Assembly (NCBI GenBank): GCA_030748555.1
Contig: JASMLT010000002.1
Span: 1-64,000, forward strand
DNA length: 64,000 bases
Source: Acidimicrobiales bacterium
Lineage (GTDB): Bacteria; Actinomycetota; Acidimicrobiia; Acidimicrobiales; MedAcidi-G1
Reading direction: 5' to 3'
The notes beneath the pieces are model-generated. The model was given only the letters and a program-made list of their open reading frames with translations, searched no databases and had not been told where the DNA came from. Position numbers and translations under genes: made by a program. Of this stretch, positions 9,856 through 19,300 are shown piece by piece; positions within the stretch are counted from its first letter, which is position 1, and each line of letters starts with the position of its first letter.

Positions 9856-10905
9856 ATGGATAACAAAACTTTAACTGTTCTGTCAGATAAGACTTCTATA
9901 GTCGAAGTTTCCTTGGAGAACAGCAGGCCTTGCATTAAAAAAACCGATGTTAAAGAAGTTTTGGGTTGGGAACTTAAAGACGAAGGACTTTGCAAAGAAA
10001 CAACCTGCGTCCCTGTGCCTGCAGACTTAGCTTCTAGCTCATCTGAGTTCGTTGACCTGTTAACACTCACCGAGGCACTCGGATTTTCGACTGTTCTCGA
10101 TACAGAAGCAGGATTTCTTGCTGTAGATTGCTTCTCTTCACTCCGTCACTCTGCTCTTTCAGAACGAAAGGCCCCAGACTTAAACCTTCCAGACCTTGAT
10201 GGAACTATACGTTCCCTTTCCGAATGGAGCGATAAGAAAAAGTTGCTTGTAGCTTTTTCGAGTTGGTGAGGATGTGCTTTTGATCTGCCAGGTTGGCAGA
10301 CGCTGTTTGAAGATTTAAAAGATGAAAATTTCGTCGTCATAGCAGTCGCTATAGACGAAAACATTGAAGCAATCAAAGAACTTGCAAAAGAAGCCACTTA
10401 CCCTGTTCTAATTGACGCTGACCATCTCTTCAGCGACCTTTACGCTGTCAGTAATGTACCAACTGTTATTTGGGTTGACGAAAACGACATTATTATCCGA
10501 CCAAATGCCGGAGAGTTTGGTAGTGACACTTTTGCTGAGTTAACCGGCATTTCTTGTGCGGACCACATGAATCAGGTCAAAGACTGGGTCACGGAAGGTA
10601 TCATCCCTGACGACGCTAACCATATTGTTGAAGACTTTGATCAAGATGAAATTACCGCTCGTCTGCATTTCAGAATTGCCGCTAATTCACTTAGAGTCGG
10701 ACTTGATGAAGTCTCCGAACAGCATTTTGAAAAAGCCGAAGAACTAGCGCCTTTGGATTTCACGATCGTACGGGCGTCCATGCCGCTTCGTGGCGGTAAT
10801 CCTTTTGGAGAGGAGTTTTTTGACCTTTATGAGAGGTATCAAAATGCTGGATCCCCTTATCATGGAATTCCACGTCGAACAGCAAGATTGGAAAAAAATG
10901 ACTAA
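9856..10905 (+). CDS. Redoxin/ResA-like thioredoxin-fold selenoprotein candidate; in-frame TGA (10267-10269) read as Sec, 349 aa
   Basis: ORFs 9856-10269 and 10567-10905 are in the same frame; the frame stays open between them (U-GCAFDLPGWQTLFEDLKDENFVVIAVAIDENIEAIKELAKEATYPVLIDADHLFSDLYAVSNVPTVIWVDEN...). Motif FSSW-U-GC plus NVPT cis-Pro loop of thioredoxin fold. Confidence 0.85.
10284..10300 (+). promoter_or_regulatory. Candidate bacterial SECIS hairpin
   Basis: TCTGCCA-GGT-TGGCAGA: 7-bp perfect stem, 3-nt loop beginning with G, loop 22 nt after the last base of UGA. Confidence 0.8.
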
Positions 10906-11971
10906 GAACGTAGTTGTCTGGGGAACTGGAAATGTCGGCAGGCTTGCAATAAGAGCAGTTGCTTCCCACGAAAAATTGAATCTAAGTGGTGTAATTGTTC
11001 ATAATGATTCCAAAGTCGGAAGGGATGCTGGATCTATAGCGGGTGTAAGCGACTTAGGAATAGTTGCGACCGATGATATTAAAATTGCAGAGTCGACTGA
11101 CGTGGATGCTGTTGTTTATACAGTGAATGCTGATTTCAGGCCCGACGAATCACTATCAGAGATTCTTCCTGTGCTTAGGGCTGGCACGAATGTGGTCTCG
11201 ACAAGTTTTCACCCATTGCTGCATCCACCATCCACTCCAGAGCCTATGCGTTCACAAGTTATCGAAGCCTGCGAGGAGGGTGATTCTTCTATTTTTGTTT
11301 CTGGCATCGACCCTGGTTGGATAATTGATGTGCTCCCCATCTTTTTGGCGAGTATGGGCTCGAATATTACCGAAGTGCGTGCTCAGGAAATCGCCAACTA
11401 CGCCGGTTATGACCAGCCGGATGCTGTCAGATTTTTATGCGGCTTTGGGCAACCAATGGAATACGAAGCCCCCATCCTGACTGATTGGGCTCTTATGCAA
11501 GTTTGGGCACCCATGATCAGGGTTTTAGCCGACGGTTTTCAAGTAGAACTGGAAGAAATTACAACTGAAGTTGACAAACGTCCTCTTGAAAAGAATGTTT
11601 TTGTTGAAGGAATGGGAGATTTCGAAACTGGAACTCAAGGTGCACTCCGTTTCGAAGTCAAAGGAATAGTTAATGGTAAACCTCTCTTGGTGATAGAGCA
11701 TGTAACAAGAATTGATGATGACTGTGCTCCTGATTGGCCGAAAAACAGCCCGGAGGGTGGGTTCCATAATGTGATCCTCACCGGAGATCCGTGTTTGACA
11801 GTTTCAGTCCATGGCGAAGACCCGGTTGACCCTGGTGCTGCATCAGGTGGAAATTTCACTGCGGCAAATCGAATTGTTAATGCAGTGATACCAGTTTGTG
11901 AATCTGAGTCCGGAATAATTCACCCACTTGATTTACCGACGAACCTAGGCTCTTCTCAGATAAAACAATAG
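10898..11971 (+). CDS. Dihydrodipicolinate reductase-like / amine dehydrogenase-like NAD(P)-binding protein
   Basis: MTKNVVVWGTGNVGRLAIRAVASHEKLNLSGVIVHNDSKVGRDAG; overlaps the selenoprotein stop by 8 bp. Confidence 0.75.
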   Translation: MTKNVVVWGTGNVGRLAIRAVASHEKLNLSGVIVHNDSKVGRDAGSIAGVSDLGIVATDDIKIAESTDVDAVVYTVNADFRPDESLSEILPVLRAGTNVVSTSFHPLLHPPSTPEPMRSQVIEACEEGDSSIFVSGIDPGWIIDVLPIFLASMGSNITEVRAQEIANYAGYDQPDAVRFLCGFGQPMEYEAPILTDWALMQVWAPMIRVLADGFQVELEEITTEVDKRPLEKNVFVEGMGDFETGTQGALRFEVKGIVNGKPLLVIEHVTRIDDDCAPDWPKNSPEGGFHNVILTGDPCLTVSVHGEDPVDPGAASGGNFTAANRIVNAVIPVCESESGIIHPLDLPTNLGSSQIKQ

Positions 11972-11978
11972 AACCCTT

Positions 11979-13082
11979 TTATAAAATCGAGGGGGTCGGG
12001 TTATTTATTCCCAAATACTTAGCCAATGAAGCAGTAACCATATTGGGTATGGCTGGATTGGAATCCTCTTGCATGAAACCGGCATTCACAAGACGGTCAC
12101 CAAGTCGTATGAAGATAGAACAAAATCTCATCGTGGCAAAGACCTCCCAATAATGGACATTCCTGCTGGCTTCTCCTGTGAATGTTTCATAGATCGAAAT
12201 CATTTCCTCTCGAGTCGGATATCCCTCCATTCTTTCAACACCCATGTCGTCAAAGCTCATACGATCGAACATTAGCCACCATCCAAGATCCGCCTCTGCA
12301 GGTAAAAGGGAGCATGCTTCCCAATCCAGAACCGCCGCTGCTTTGTAATTTTGCCAGATGATATTGCCTATTCTTGAATCACCCCATGAGAGACCCACTC
12401 TTTCATCTTTTGGATCATTTGCTTCCAACCAGTTGAAGGCCTCATCTAAAACCGGATGTTCTCTACCTTTAAGCTCTGACAATGAATAATCTCGCCAAAT
12501 ATCTATCTGATTCTGCGTGGTCGGTTTTCCTGTTCCGCTGGAATCAAGCCACTCAAGACCGGCCTCTTTCCATTTGATTGAATGAATTCCTGCCATTGCT
12601 CGCAGTCCATCTTCAATCAGAATTTTTCTCTCCTCAGGAGAGGATGAATCGACTAGAAAACCCTCAACTGTATAACGAGGATTGTCACTAGGTATCTCGC
12701 CTTCAACAAAACTCATTGCAAAAAAAGACCTTCCCAAAGGTTCAAGGTTCTCCTCGAAACTCAACAATTCAGGCATTGGGGCGACTCTTTGATCTGCAAC
12801 AATTTGCATGATTCTGTGCTGCAAGTAACAAGATTCTTCAAGACCACTTTGTTGAACAGGAAACATGCCGCCATCTTTAGGTTCAATACGACCTACAAAT
12901 TTTTCACTGTGTTCTTTTCCTCCTTCCTCCCATTGGGCTGTGAAAATAATTGTTTCATTGGAGAATCCAGTCGCTACGGGAATATCAAGCTCAACAATTT
13001 CAAGATTACTTGCGTCAGGTTTTTCTCTGGAAAGGTAATTCTTTAGGGCGTTTTCATAGCCTTCATGATCAGTTGGCAACAT
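11979..13082 (-). CDS. Aminoglycoside phosphotransferase (APH)/ChoK-fold family protein
   Basis: LSWGDSRIGNIIWQNYKAAAVLDWEACSLLPAEADLGWW = Brenner-type motif and DxE. Confidence 0.85.
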   Translation of the reverse strand: MLPTDHEGYENALKNYLSREKPDASNLEIVELDIPVATGFSNETIIFTAQWEEGGKEHSEKFVGRIEPKDGGMFPVQQSGLEESCYLQHRIMQIVADQRVAPMPELLSFEENLEPLGRSFFAMSFVEGEIPSDNPRYTVEGFLVDSSSPEERKILIEDGLRAMAGIHSIKWKEAGLEWLDSSGTGKPTTQNQIDIWRDYSLSELKGREHPVLDEAFNWLEANDPKDERVGLSWGDSRIGNIIWQNYKAAAVLDWEACSLLPAEADLGWWLMFDRMSFDDMGVERMEGYPTREEMISIYETFTGEASRNVHYWEVFATMRFCSIFIRLGDRLVNAGFMQEDSNPAIPNMVTASLAKYLGINNPTPSIL

Positions 13083-13929
13083 TTGTCGAACTTTCGGATA
13101 AAACCTTTCGCGCCACCTTTTCTCCTTCTTCCATCAGGTTGGGAACATTCTGGAAATCAATGTCTAAGTCACCATCTGGGTCTTGAAGTCCGATATGTAT
13201 TACTTTTACATTTTTTGGCACGTCAGCCCACTCTTGTCGTGACAATTCAGCCGAAGCAGCACGAAATCCAATCATCATCAACGAGATCGCTGTCTGTTTT
13301 TCAGGTGGCAGGAATCTTGTTGCAACGTCTAAGACAATTACTCTTGTTGGCTTTAGAGAAACCGCTTTTCTTAAAGGGATATTTGAAACAACGCCACCAT
13401 CTAAATGGTAATCATCGTTGTCTAGCTTTACTGCAGGTAGGAGCCCTGGGAGTGCCGCAGAAGCAAGAAGTAGGTCTACGCTAGGACCCTTATCCCACCA
13501 ATTGATTAGGCCTGTTGAAGCACTCGTGGTTCCTAAATGAAAAGGTATTTCTGTCCTGCTTAGGTCTGACGAAGGAACATTTTCTTCAAGAAAAAGTTTC
13601 AATTTCTCACCTGTATCAAAACTTGGTTTCCCTCTGAGTATCGATGTAACCCGACGCAGAACATTCCCACTGATCGGGGGATCTTCAACAATGTTAAGCC
13701 AGAGTCTCTCAAGTTCTTTTACTCGGTCAAGAGTTGGGTCGCATGCAAACCAGAAACCGTTTAGGGCGCCTATGGAAACACCTACTATTTCATCTGGTTT
13801 TATTCCTGCTTCGCACAAAGCTTTTAACATGCCTATTTGTGCAGCGCCTCTAACGGCACCACCTGAGAAAACGAAAACCGTCTTTGGTTTTCTCTTTGGA
13901 GCCCAACGAGGCCGATTAGGAAACTTCAT
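13069..13929 (-). CDS. Patatin-like phospholipase family protein
   Basis: FSGGAVRGAAQIGML, GVSIGALNG (GxSxG), DGGVVSNIPL (DGG). Confidence 0.9.
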   Translation of the reverse strand: MKFPNRPRWAPKRKPKTVFVFSGGAVRGAAQIGMLKALCEAGIKPDEIVGVSIGALNGFWFACDPTLDRVKELERLWLNIVEDPPISGNVLRRVTSILRGKPSFDTGEKLKLFLEENVPSSDLSRTEIPFHLGTTSASTGLINWWDKGPSVDLLLASAALPGLLPAVKLDNDDYHLDGGVVSNIPLRKAVSLKPTRVIVLDVATRFLPPEKQTAISLMMIGFRAASAELSRQEWADVPKNVKVIHIGLQDPDGDLDIDFQNVPNLMEEGEKVARKVLSESSTNVAN

Positions 13930-13970
13930 AGATCAGTATCAAGGTAGCTTGCTTGACGGGATAAATGCGA

Positions 13971-14129
13971 TTACTTGTTTCTGTAACGGTCAGAAAAAAC
14001 AGCTATCACAGATGTGAATCCGAAAATAACAATGAGGAATAAGACAGCTTTTGTTTCCATAACCCCTGTTATGCCTAAAACGATTGAACCAAGCAGCAGC
14101 AAAAAGGTTAACAAATGAGATCTTTTCAT
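13971..14129 (-). CDS. Small membrane protein, 52 aa (absent from the supplied ORF track)
   Basis: Manual translation MKRSHLLTFLLLLGSIVLGITGVMETKAVLFLIVIFGFTSVIAVFSDRYRNK*; two hydrophobic segments. Confidence 0.6.
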   Translation of the reverse strand: MKRSHLLTFLLLLGSIVLGITGVMETKAVLFLIVIFGFTSVIAVFSDRYRNK

Positions 14130-14211
14130 GTTTGGCTCTTAGTGAATTTGTAAGTAGAAAAGAAACTCGCAAAGGTGACTTGAATTTTATTTCCTAATTG
14201 ATTTGACAATT

Positions 14212-14730
14212 TTAATTTTCTTTTGGCCATGCTTCAGATATGCGTGTCCAGGTGTCTGTAAGAGCTTCAGGTATGACCCGAGTGTTAGCTGTAACAGTGG
14301 TGAAGTTTGTGTCTCCACTCCAGCGAGGGACTACATGAACATGCAAATGATCTGGCACCCCTGCTCCTGCTGCTTCACCTTGATTCAAACCTACGTTTAT
14401 TCCCTCAGGGGAAAATACTTCCTGCAGCGTTGTGGTTGCGTCTGTAACCATTTTCCATAAAGATTCGTGCTCTTCGCCGCTTAACTCTGCAAGGGTTTCA
14501 ACAGGCCTTCTTGGAACAATCAGAAGATGCCCACTGGTATATGGATAAGCATTGAGTAGAGCCATTGTCAGAGTTCTTTTTTCTATAACAAAAGTTTCTT
14601 GATCTGGCAACTGACTTTGGTCAATAGCTTCAAACAGGGTCTTCTCTGAATTGTTTTTATGATTGTCACTATTTGTGAAAGTCAAATATTCTTTCCGCCA
14701 TCCAGCCCACAAACTTTCTAATTTGTTCAA
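14212..14730 (-). CDS. HIT-domain protein
   Basis: DHLHVHVVPRW (HxHxHxx); start overlaps thrS stop. Confidence 0.93.
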   Translation of the reverse strand: MNKLESLWAGWRKEYLTFTNSDNHKNNSEKTLFEAIDQSQLPDQETFVIEKRTLTMALLNAYPYTSGHLLIVPRRPVETLAELSGEEHESLWKMVTDATTTLQEVFSPEGINVGLNQGEAAGAGVPDHLHVHVVPRWSGDTNFTTVTANTRVIPEALTDTWTRISEAWPKEN

Positions 14731-16694
14731 ACTTTCTTCTCCACTTCTTCATTTAAACGAAGTAAAAACTCTTGTATTGATAAACCTCGCTCAGGTTCAT
14801 CGCTATTTCGAATGTTGTCAGCAACAGTATTATTTTTTATATCTTCATCCCCCACTACCAATAAATGCGGAATTTTTTCAACTTTCCCTGACCTGACTCT
14901 TTTCCCAAGAGGTTCATCAGCAATATCTATGGTGGCTCTGAAGCCTTCATTCTCTATTTCAGCTAAAAGCAACTCTGCATAATTTTGGTGCTCTGCCGCC
15001 ACAGGCAATATTCTTACTTGCTCAGGAGATAGCCACGTAGGGAAAGCACCTGCATAGTGTTCAATTAAAACTCCAATAAATCTTTCAATCGAACCTAATA
15101 AAGCCCTATGTATCATCACCGGTTGATGTCTAGCCCCATCAGTTCCTATGTATTCAAGACCGAAACGGTCAGGAAGGTTGAAATCCAATTGAAGGGTGGT
15201 CAATTGCCATGGCCTGCCAATCGCATCATTAACATCCATGTCAATTTTAGGACCGTAGAAAGCACCCCCTCCTTCTTCAATAATGTATGGAAGTTCTTCT
15301 GTTTCAAGTGCCTGCCTTAAGCCTTCTGTGGCTAGATCCCATAGCTCATCATCACCCACAGATTTCTCCGGGGGTCTTGTAGAAAGTTTTGCTTGGAAAT
15401 CCGTAAAACCAAAATCTCTCAACAGGGAAAGACAGAAAGCTAAAAGAGAGGACAATTCTTCCGGAACCTGTTCGCGGGTGCAGAAAATATGAGAATCATC
15501 TTGAGTGAACCCTCTACTGCGAAGGAGTCCATGCACAGCACCCGAAAGCTCATATCTGTAAACAGTTCCAAGTTCAAAATAACGTGTTGGCAGATCCCTA
15601 TAACTACGTTGAGAACTCTTATAAACCATTACGTGAAAAGGACAATTCATTGGTTTCGGATAATAAGTCGCTCCATCCATTTCCATGGGTGGATACATAC
15701 CTTCAGCGTAAAAGTCTAAGTGACCGCTGGTTTCCCAAAGAACTGATTTAGCTATGTGAGGGCTGAATACAAAGCTGTAACCACCATTTTCATGCCTCGT
15801 GCGGCTGTAGTCTTCAATTACCTTTCGAATCAATGACCCTTTCGGATGCCATACAGCCAGCCCTGGTCCTAAATCTTCCGGCCATGAAACGAGATCAAGT
15901 TCTGTCGCTAATCGGCGATGATCTCTCTTCTCTGCTTCAGCCAGTCTCTCCAAATAATCCTCTAAATCCTTTTTACTCGCCCATGCTGTTCCATATATAC
16001 GCTGCAGCATCGGCTGTTTTTCATCACCTCTCCAATATGCTCCAGCAACTTTTTGCAAAGCGAAATGACCCAGTTTCCCAGTTGATGGCACATGGGGCCC
16101 TGTGCAGAGATCAACAAAATCTTGGCCGTTTTTGTAATAACTAATAGTCCCGTCTGCTGCAGCTTCATTTGAAATTTCACTATCCATCTCACCAGTTGAG
16201 ACTCTTTCTATAATTTCTCTTTTAAATTTGTGATTTTCAAAAAGTTCTAAAGCTTCCTCAGGTGGGATCTCATGTCTTTCGAAATTCTGATCTTCCTTAA
16301 TTATTTCGCGCATACGCTTTTCGATATTTATCAAATCATCCTCTGTGAAAGTAGCTCCGCCTGGAAGTTCAAAATCGTAATAAAATCCATCTTTGATAGG
16401 TGGACCTATCGCATAAGTGGCTCCTTCCCAGATGCTCAGAACAGCTTGAGCCAAGACGTGCGCTGTTGAATGCCTTAAAACATACAAACCGTCTTCAGTG
16501 TCTGGAGTTATAACTGACACTGCGTCTCCGTCAGAGAGGGATTTGCTCAAGTCTTTCGTTTCACCATTGACATTTAAAGCAATAGCTGCCTTAGCTAAAC
16601 TCCTTCCTACATCAGCTGCTAAGTCTGCGCCGGTGGAACCTTCGGGCAAAGCACGAGTTGACTCATCTGGGAGAGTAACTTTTATTTCAGCCAT
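14727..16694 (-). CDS. thrS: Threonyl-tRNA synthetase
   Basis: TGS domain N-term, HSTAHVLAQAV, MNCPFHVMVYKSSQRSYRDLP, anticodon-binding C-term. Confidence 0.98.
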   Translation of the reverse strand: MAEIKVTLPDESTRALPEGSTGADLAADVGRSLAKAAIALNVNGETKDLSKSLSDGDAVSVITPDTEDGLYVLRHSTAHVLAQAVLSIWEGATYAIGPPIKDGFYYDFELPGGATFTEDDLINIEKRMREIIKEDQNFERHEIPPEEALELFENHKFKREIIERVSTGEMDSEISNEAAADGTISYYKNGQDFVDLCTGPHVPSTGKLGHFALQKVAGAYWRGDEKQPMLQRIYGTAWASKKDLEDYLERLAEAEKRDHRRLATELDLVSWPEDLGPGLAVWHPKGSLIRKVIEDYSRTRHENGGYSFVFSPHIAKSVLWETSGHLDFYAEGMYPPMEMDGATYYPKPMNCPFHVMVYKSSQRSYRDLPTRYFELGTVYRYELSGAVHGLLRSRGFTQDDSHIFCTREQVPEELSSLLAFCLSLLRDFGFTDFQAKLSTRPPEKSVGDDELWDLATEGLRQALETEELPYIIEEGGGAFYGPKIDMDVNDAIGRPWQLTTLQLDFNLPDRFGLEYIGTDGARHQPVMIHRALLGSIERFIGVLIEHYAGAFPTWLSPEQVRILPVAAEHQNYAELLLAEIENEGFRATIDIADEPLGKRVRSGKVEKIPHLLVVGDEDIKNNTVADNIRNSDEPERGLSIQEFLLRLNEEVEKKV

Positions 16695-16758
16695 ATTACG
16701 AGGTTAGCTAATCAGAGAGGGAAGATTCAGTGTTTTTAATACTTGAAGCACTAAATAT

Positions 16759-17418
16759 TTAATTTTCTTCAATACCTATAAATCGCAACGCTGCTCTTGT
16801 CTTATATCGACTATTCAATTGGAGGATCACAGCACTAAAAGCTTCAATAGCAGTTGCATTCGACAAACCTCCAGCGTCTAAAGGTCGAATCCCTGGAATC
16901 TTGGTTAAAAGCTCCGAAGTTATCTCTGTTGCTTTACTGTGATCTGAGCAGACCAATACGTCGCTTTCGACATCTTCATTTAAATCACCCAGTTCATTAG
17001 CAGGAACATGGTGCATGGCAGCCGCAACATACGAATCCTGAATCACAGATTGAACCGTCGCCGCTACTGATCCGCGAGGCGGAACTAAAGGCTGGAATTC
17101 TCCCGCAACTCTAGCTATCGCATTAGACATACAAATAACAACTTTTCCATGGAGGTGCTCTGCAACAGAACGAGCAGTTGTGGCAGCTGCATCCCACGGA
17201 GTAGCTATAACTATTAGATCTGCTTTTGCGGCATCAATATTTTCGGCCGCTGTGATTTGTAGTTCTTTCTCCGGCCATGCGGAAACTATCTCATCTCTAA
17301 TTTCCATAGCACGATATTTGCTTCGAGAACCTACTGTGATTTCATATCCCACTGATGCAAGTCTTGCAGCTAAAGCTTTTCCAGCAGGTCCTGTTGCTCC
17401 TAATAAGCCTATTTTCAT
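16759..17418 (-). CDS. npdG: NADPH-dependent F420 reductase-like
   Basis: MKIGLLGATGPAGKALAARLASVGYEITVGSRSKYRA; ATPWDAAATTA; start chosen at ATG 17416-17418. Confidence 0.82.
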   Translation of the reverse strand: MKIGLLGATGPAGKALAARLASVGYEITVGSRSKYRAMEIRDEIVSAWPEKELQITAAENIDAAKADLIVIATPWDAAATTARSVAEHLHGKVVICMSNAIARVAGEFQPLVPPRGSVAATVQSVIQDSYVAAAMHHVPANELGDLNEDVESDVLVCSDHSKATEITSELLTKIPGIRPLDAGGLSNATAIEAFSAVILQLNSRYKTRAALRFIGIEEN

Positions 17419-17543
17419 GGTGATGATCATAGGCAATATTGAGCCTCGAAACACTGATGGAATGTTTTTTATATACATCCGTCAAAGAATTCACGAATTA
17501 TAGTTGTAGCACGTAGTCTTTTGTTGAGAAAGGAGCTTTTACT

Positions 17544-18311
17544 TTGGGTTTATTAAGTGGTAAGAGACTTCTCATTACTGGTGTATTAACAGACTCTTCG
17601 TTGGCTTTTGCTGTTGCGGAACGTTCAATCGCAGAAGGCGCTGAAATTGTTCTTACAGGAGCAGGCCGAGGACTGAGTCTTACTCGTAGAACTGCAAGAA
17701 AATTAGACGGCCAGCCGGAAGTTTTAGAGTTTGATGTGACGTCCGTTGAACAGGCGAAGGACTTAAATACATGGCTTAAAACAAACTGGGGTGAAGTGGA
17801 TGGAGCGCTTCATGCAATTGGTTTCGCACCTGAGGCCTGCCTGGGGGAAGATTTTATGTCCGCGACGTGGGATGATGTGAAAGTCGCAATGGAGATTTCC
17901 GCTTACTCTTTGAAAACTCTTGCTGAAGTAGTTTCTCCATTAATGCCTAGAGGAAGCTCGATAGTCGGTCTTGATTTTGACGCACGTTTCGCTTGGCCTG
18001 CTTACAACTGGATGGGAGTTGCAAAAGCTGCACTTGAATCGACTTCTCGTTACCTAGCTAAATCCCTTGGGCCCGATGGTATACGGGTAAACCTTGTCGC
18101 AGCAGGTCCGATAAAAACCATGGCAGCAAAAAGCATCCCAGGTTTTTCTGAATTTGAAGATGCTTGGGACGGACGATCCCCTCTTGGTTGGGATGTTGAA
18201 GACCCTGAGCCCGTGGCGCGCTCCTGCGTGGCATTGTTTTCCGATTGGTTACCTGCGACTACAGGAGAGTTGCTCCACGTGGATGGCGGGTACCACTCCA
18301 TTGGTGCTTAA
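17544..18311 (+). CDS. fabI: Enoyl-[acyl-carrier-protein] reductase (FabI/InhA type), TTG start
   Basis: MGLLSGKRLLITGVLTDSSLAFAVAERSIAEGAEIVLTG, YNWMGVAKAALES, GPIKTMAAKSIPGF. Confidence 0.93.
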   Translation: MGLLSGKRLLITGVLTDSSLAFAVAERSIAEGAEIVLTGAGRGLSLTRRTARKLDGQPEVLEFDVTSVEQAKDLNTWLKTNWGEVDGALHAIGFAPEACLGEDFMSATWDDVKVAMEISAYSLKTLAEVVSPLMPRGSSIVGLDFDARFAWPAYNWMGVAKAALESTSRYLAKSLGPDGIRVNLVAAGPIKTMAAKSIPGFSEFEDAWDGRSPLGWDVEDPEPVARSCVALFSDWLPATTGELLHVDGGYHSIGA

Positions 18312-19243
18312 TCCCACTCAAAATTTCCATAAGAAAACAAATACTTCTCTCTTTCTTCATCCTCAGTGTGATTTAGCGGCATCTCTATAGGAATCCTGTT
18401 TGTGCACCTACGATTTGCTATTTGATACGGATTGACTTCATTGCCTCTCCCTGCAGGTCCGGGATGAAATTCAAAATGCAAATGGGGGCCTGTAGCATTT
18501 CCTCCAGCACCTAATTGACCTATTACATCTCCAGCTGAGACTTTTCCGGATTTTTTTCCGTAACGGTATAGATGGGTTCCAAAATAATAGTCACCATTTT
18601 CAGCAACGATTCTGAACGATTTACCTCCTACGGAATCCCAGAAAAAAGTTACTTCTCCATCTACGGGAGCGTAAAGATCTGCACCGTGAAAGCCGACTAT
18701 ATCGACACCTCTATGAATCCCTCTAGGCCTCTTTTCGTTCCACGAGTCGTAAAATTTTACGGTATTGGAGACCGGACAAACCCAGTCCTTGGAATTGGCT
18801 AGTTTCATAATTTTTTCTATATTTTCGTATTTTTTCTTATCTTCCTGAAGGCGTTCTTTATCGACCTCTTCGATATTTTTTAATTTTTCGGCACGATCGA
18901 TCATTATTTTCTCGGCTTCTTCGATCCGTTCAAGTAGGACTCCCGCGACATTTTCTAAGGATTCTTCCACTATTTCTTGGCGTGAACGTATGGATTCAAA
19001 AGTTGTCGCCAGGTCTGTGAGGACAGTAGTCGTTCTTTCAATACGATTTTCAATTATTGATACAACTGCCGAAGCTTTAGAAGTAAAAAATGGAAGTGTC
19101 AGTTTGCGTTCTAACAAAAATGGTGAATCATTTTCTCCCATTTCAAGGAGTGGCGGCTGGTTCTCTTGTGCATTTGAATGACCTACAGGTAGGAACAGAA
19201 GGAACAAGAGAATACTTAGAACGCAAAAATTTCTGGACATCAA
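18308..19243 (-). CDS. M23 family metallopeptidase with N-terminal coiled coil (LytM/EnvC-like), secreted
   Basis: HRGVDIVGFHGADLYAPVDGEVTFF...GPHLHFEFHPG; N-terminal signal peptide-like segment; Lys/Glu-rich coiled coil. Confidence 0.88.
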   Translation of the reverse strand: MMSRNFCVLSILLFLLFLPVGHSNAQENQPPLLEMGENDSPFLLERKLTLPFFTSKASAVVSIIENRIERTTTVLTDLATTFESIRSRQEIVEESLENVAGVLLERIEEAEKIMIDRAEKLKNIEEVDKERLQEDKKKYENIEKIMKLANSKDWVCPVSNTVKFYDSWNEKRPRGIHRGVDIVGFHGADLYAPVDGEVTFFWDSVGGKSFRIVAENGDYYFGTHLYRYGKKSGKVSAGDVIGQLGAGGNATGPHLHFEFHPGPAGRGNEVNPYQIANRRCTNRIPIEMPLNHTEDEEREKYLFSYGNFEWD

Positions 19244-19300
19244 TTAACAGTACATTTCTGGATTGCTTGTGTCTCGGCAAACGTGCTTAGAAAGTCAAGT

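Noticed and set aside
9462-10070. Minus-strand 202-aa ORF
   Set aside because: Antisense to the MFS and redoxin genes; low-complexity Ser/Thr/Lys composition typical of shadow ORFs
10567-10905. Separate 112-aa ORF from the track
   Set aside because: Same frame as 9856-10269 with no intervening stop except the TGA at 10267; its ATG has no context of its own; better read as the C-terminal part of one selenoprotein
13990-14172. Minus-strand 60-aa track ORF (MRVSFLLTNS...)
   Set aside because: Composition is implausible; the 52-aa membrane protein in another frame of the same strand fits better
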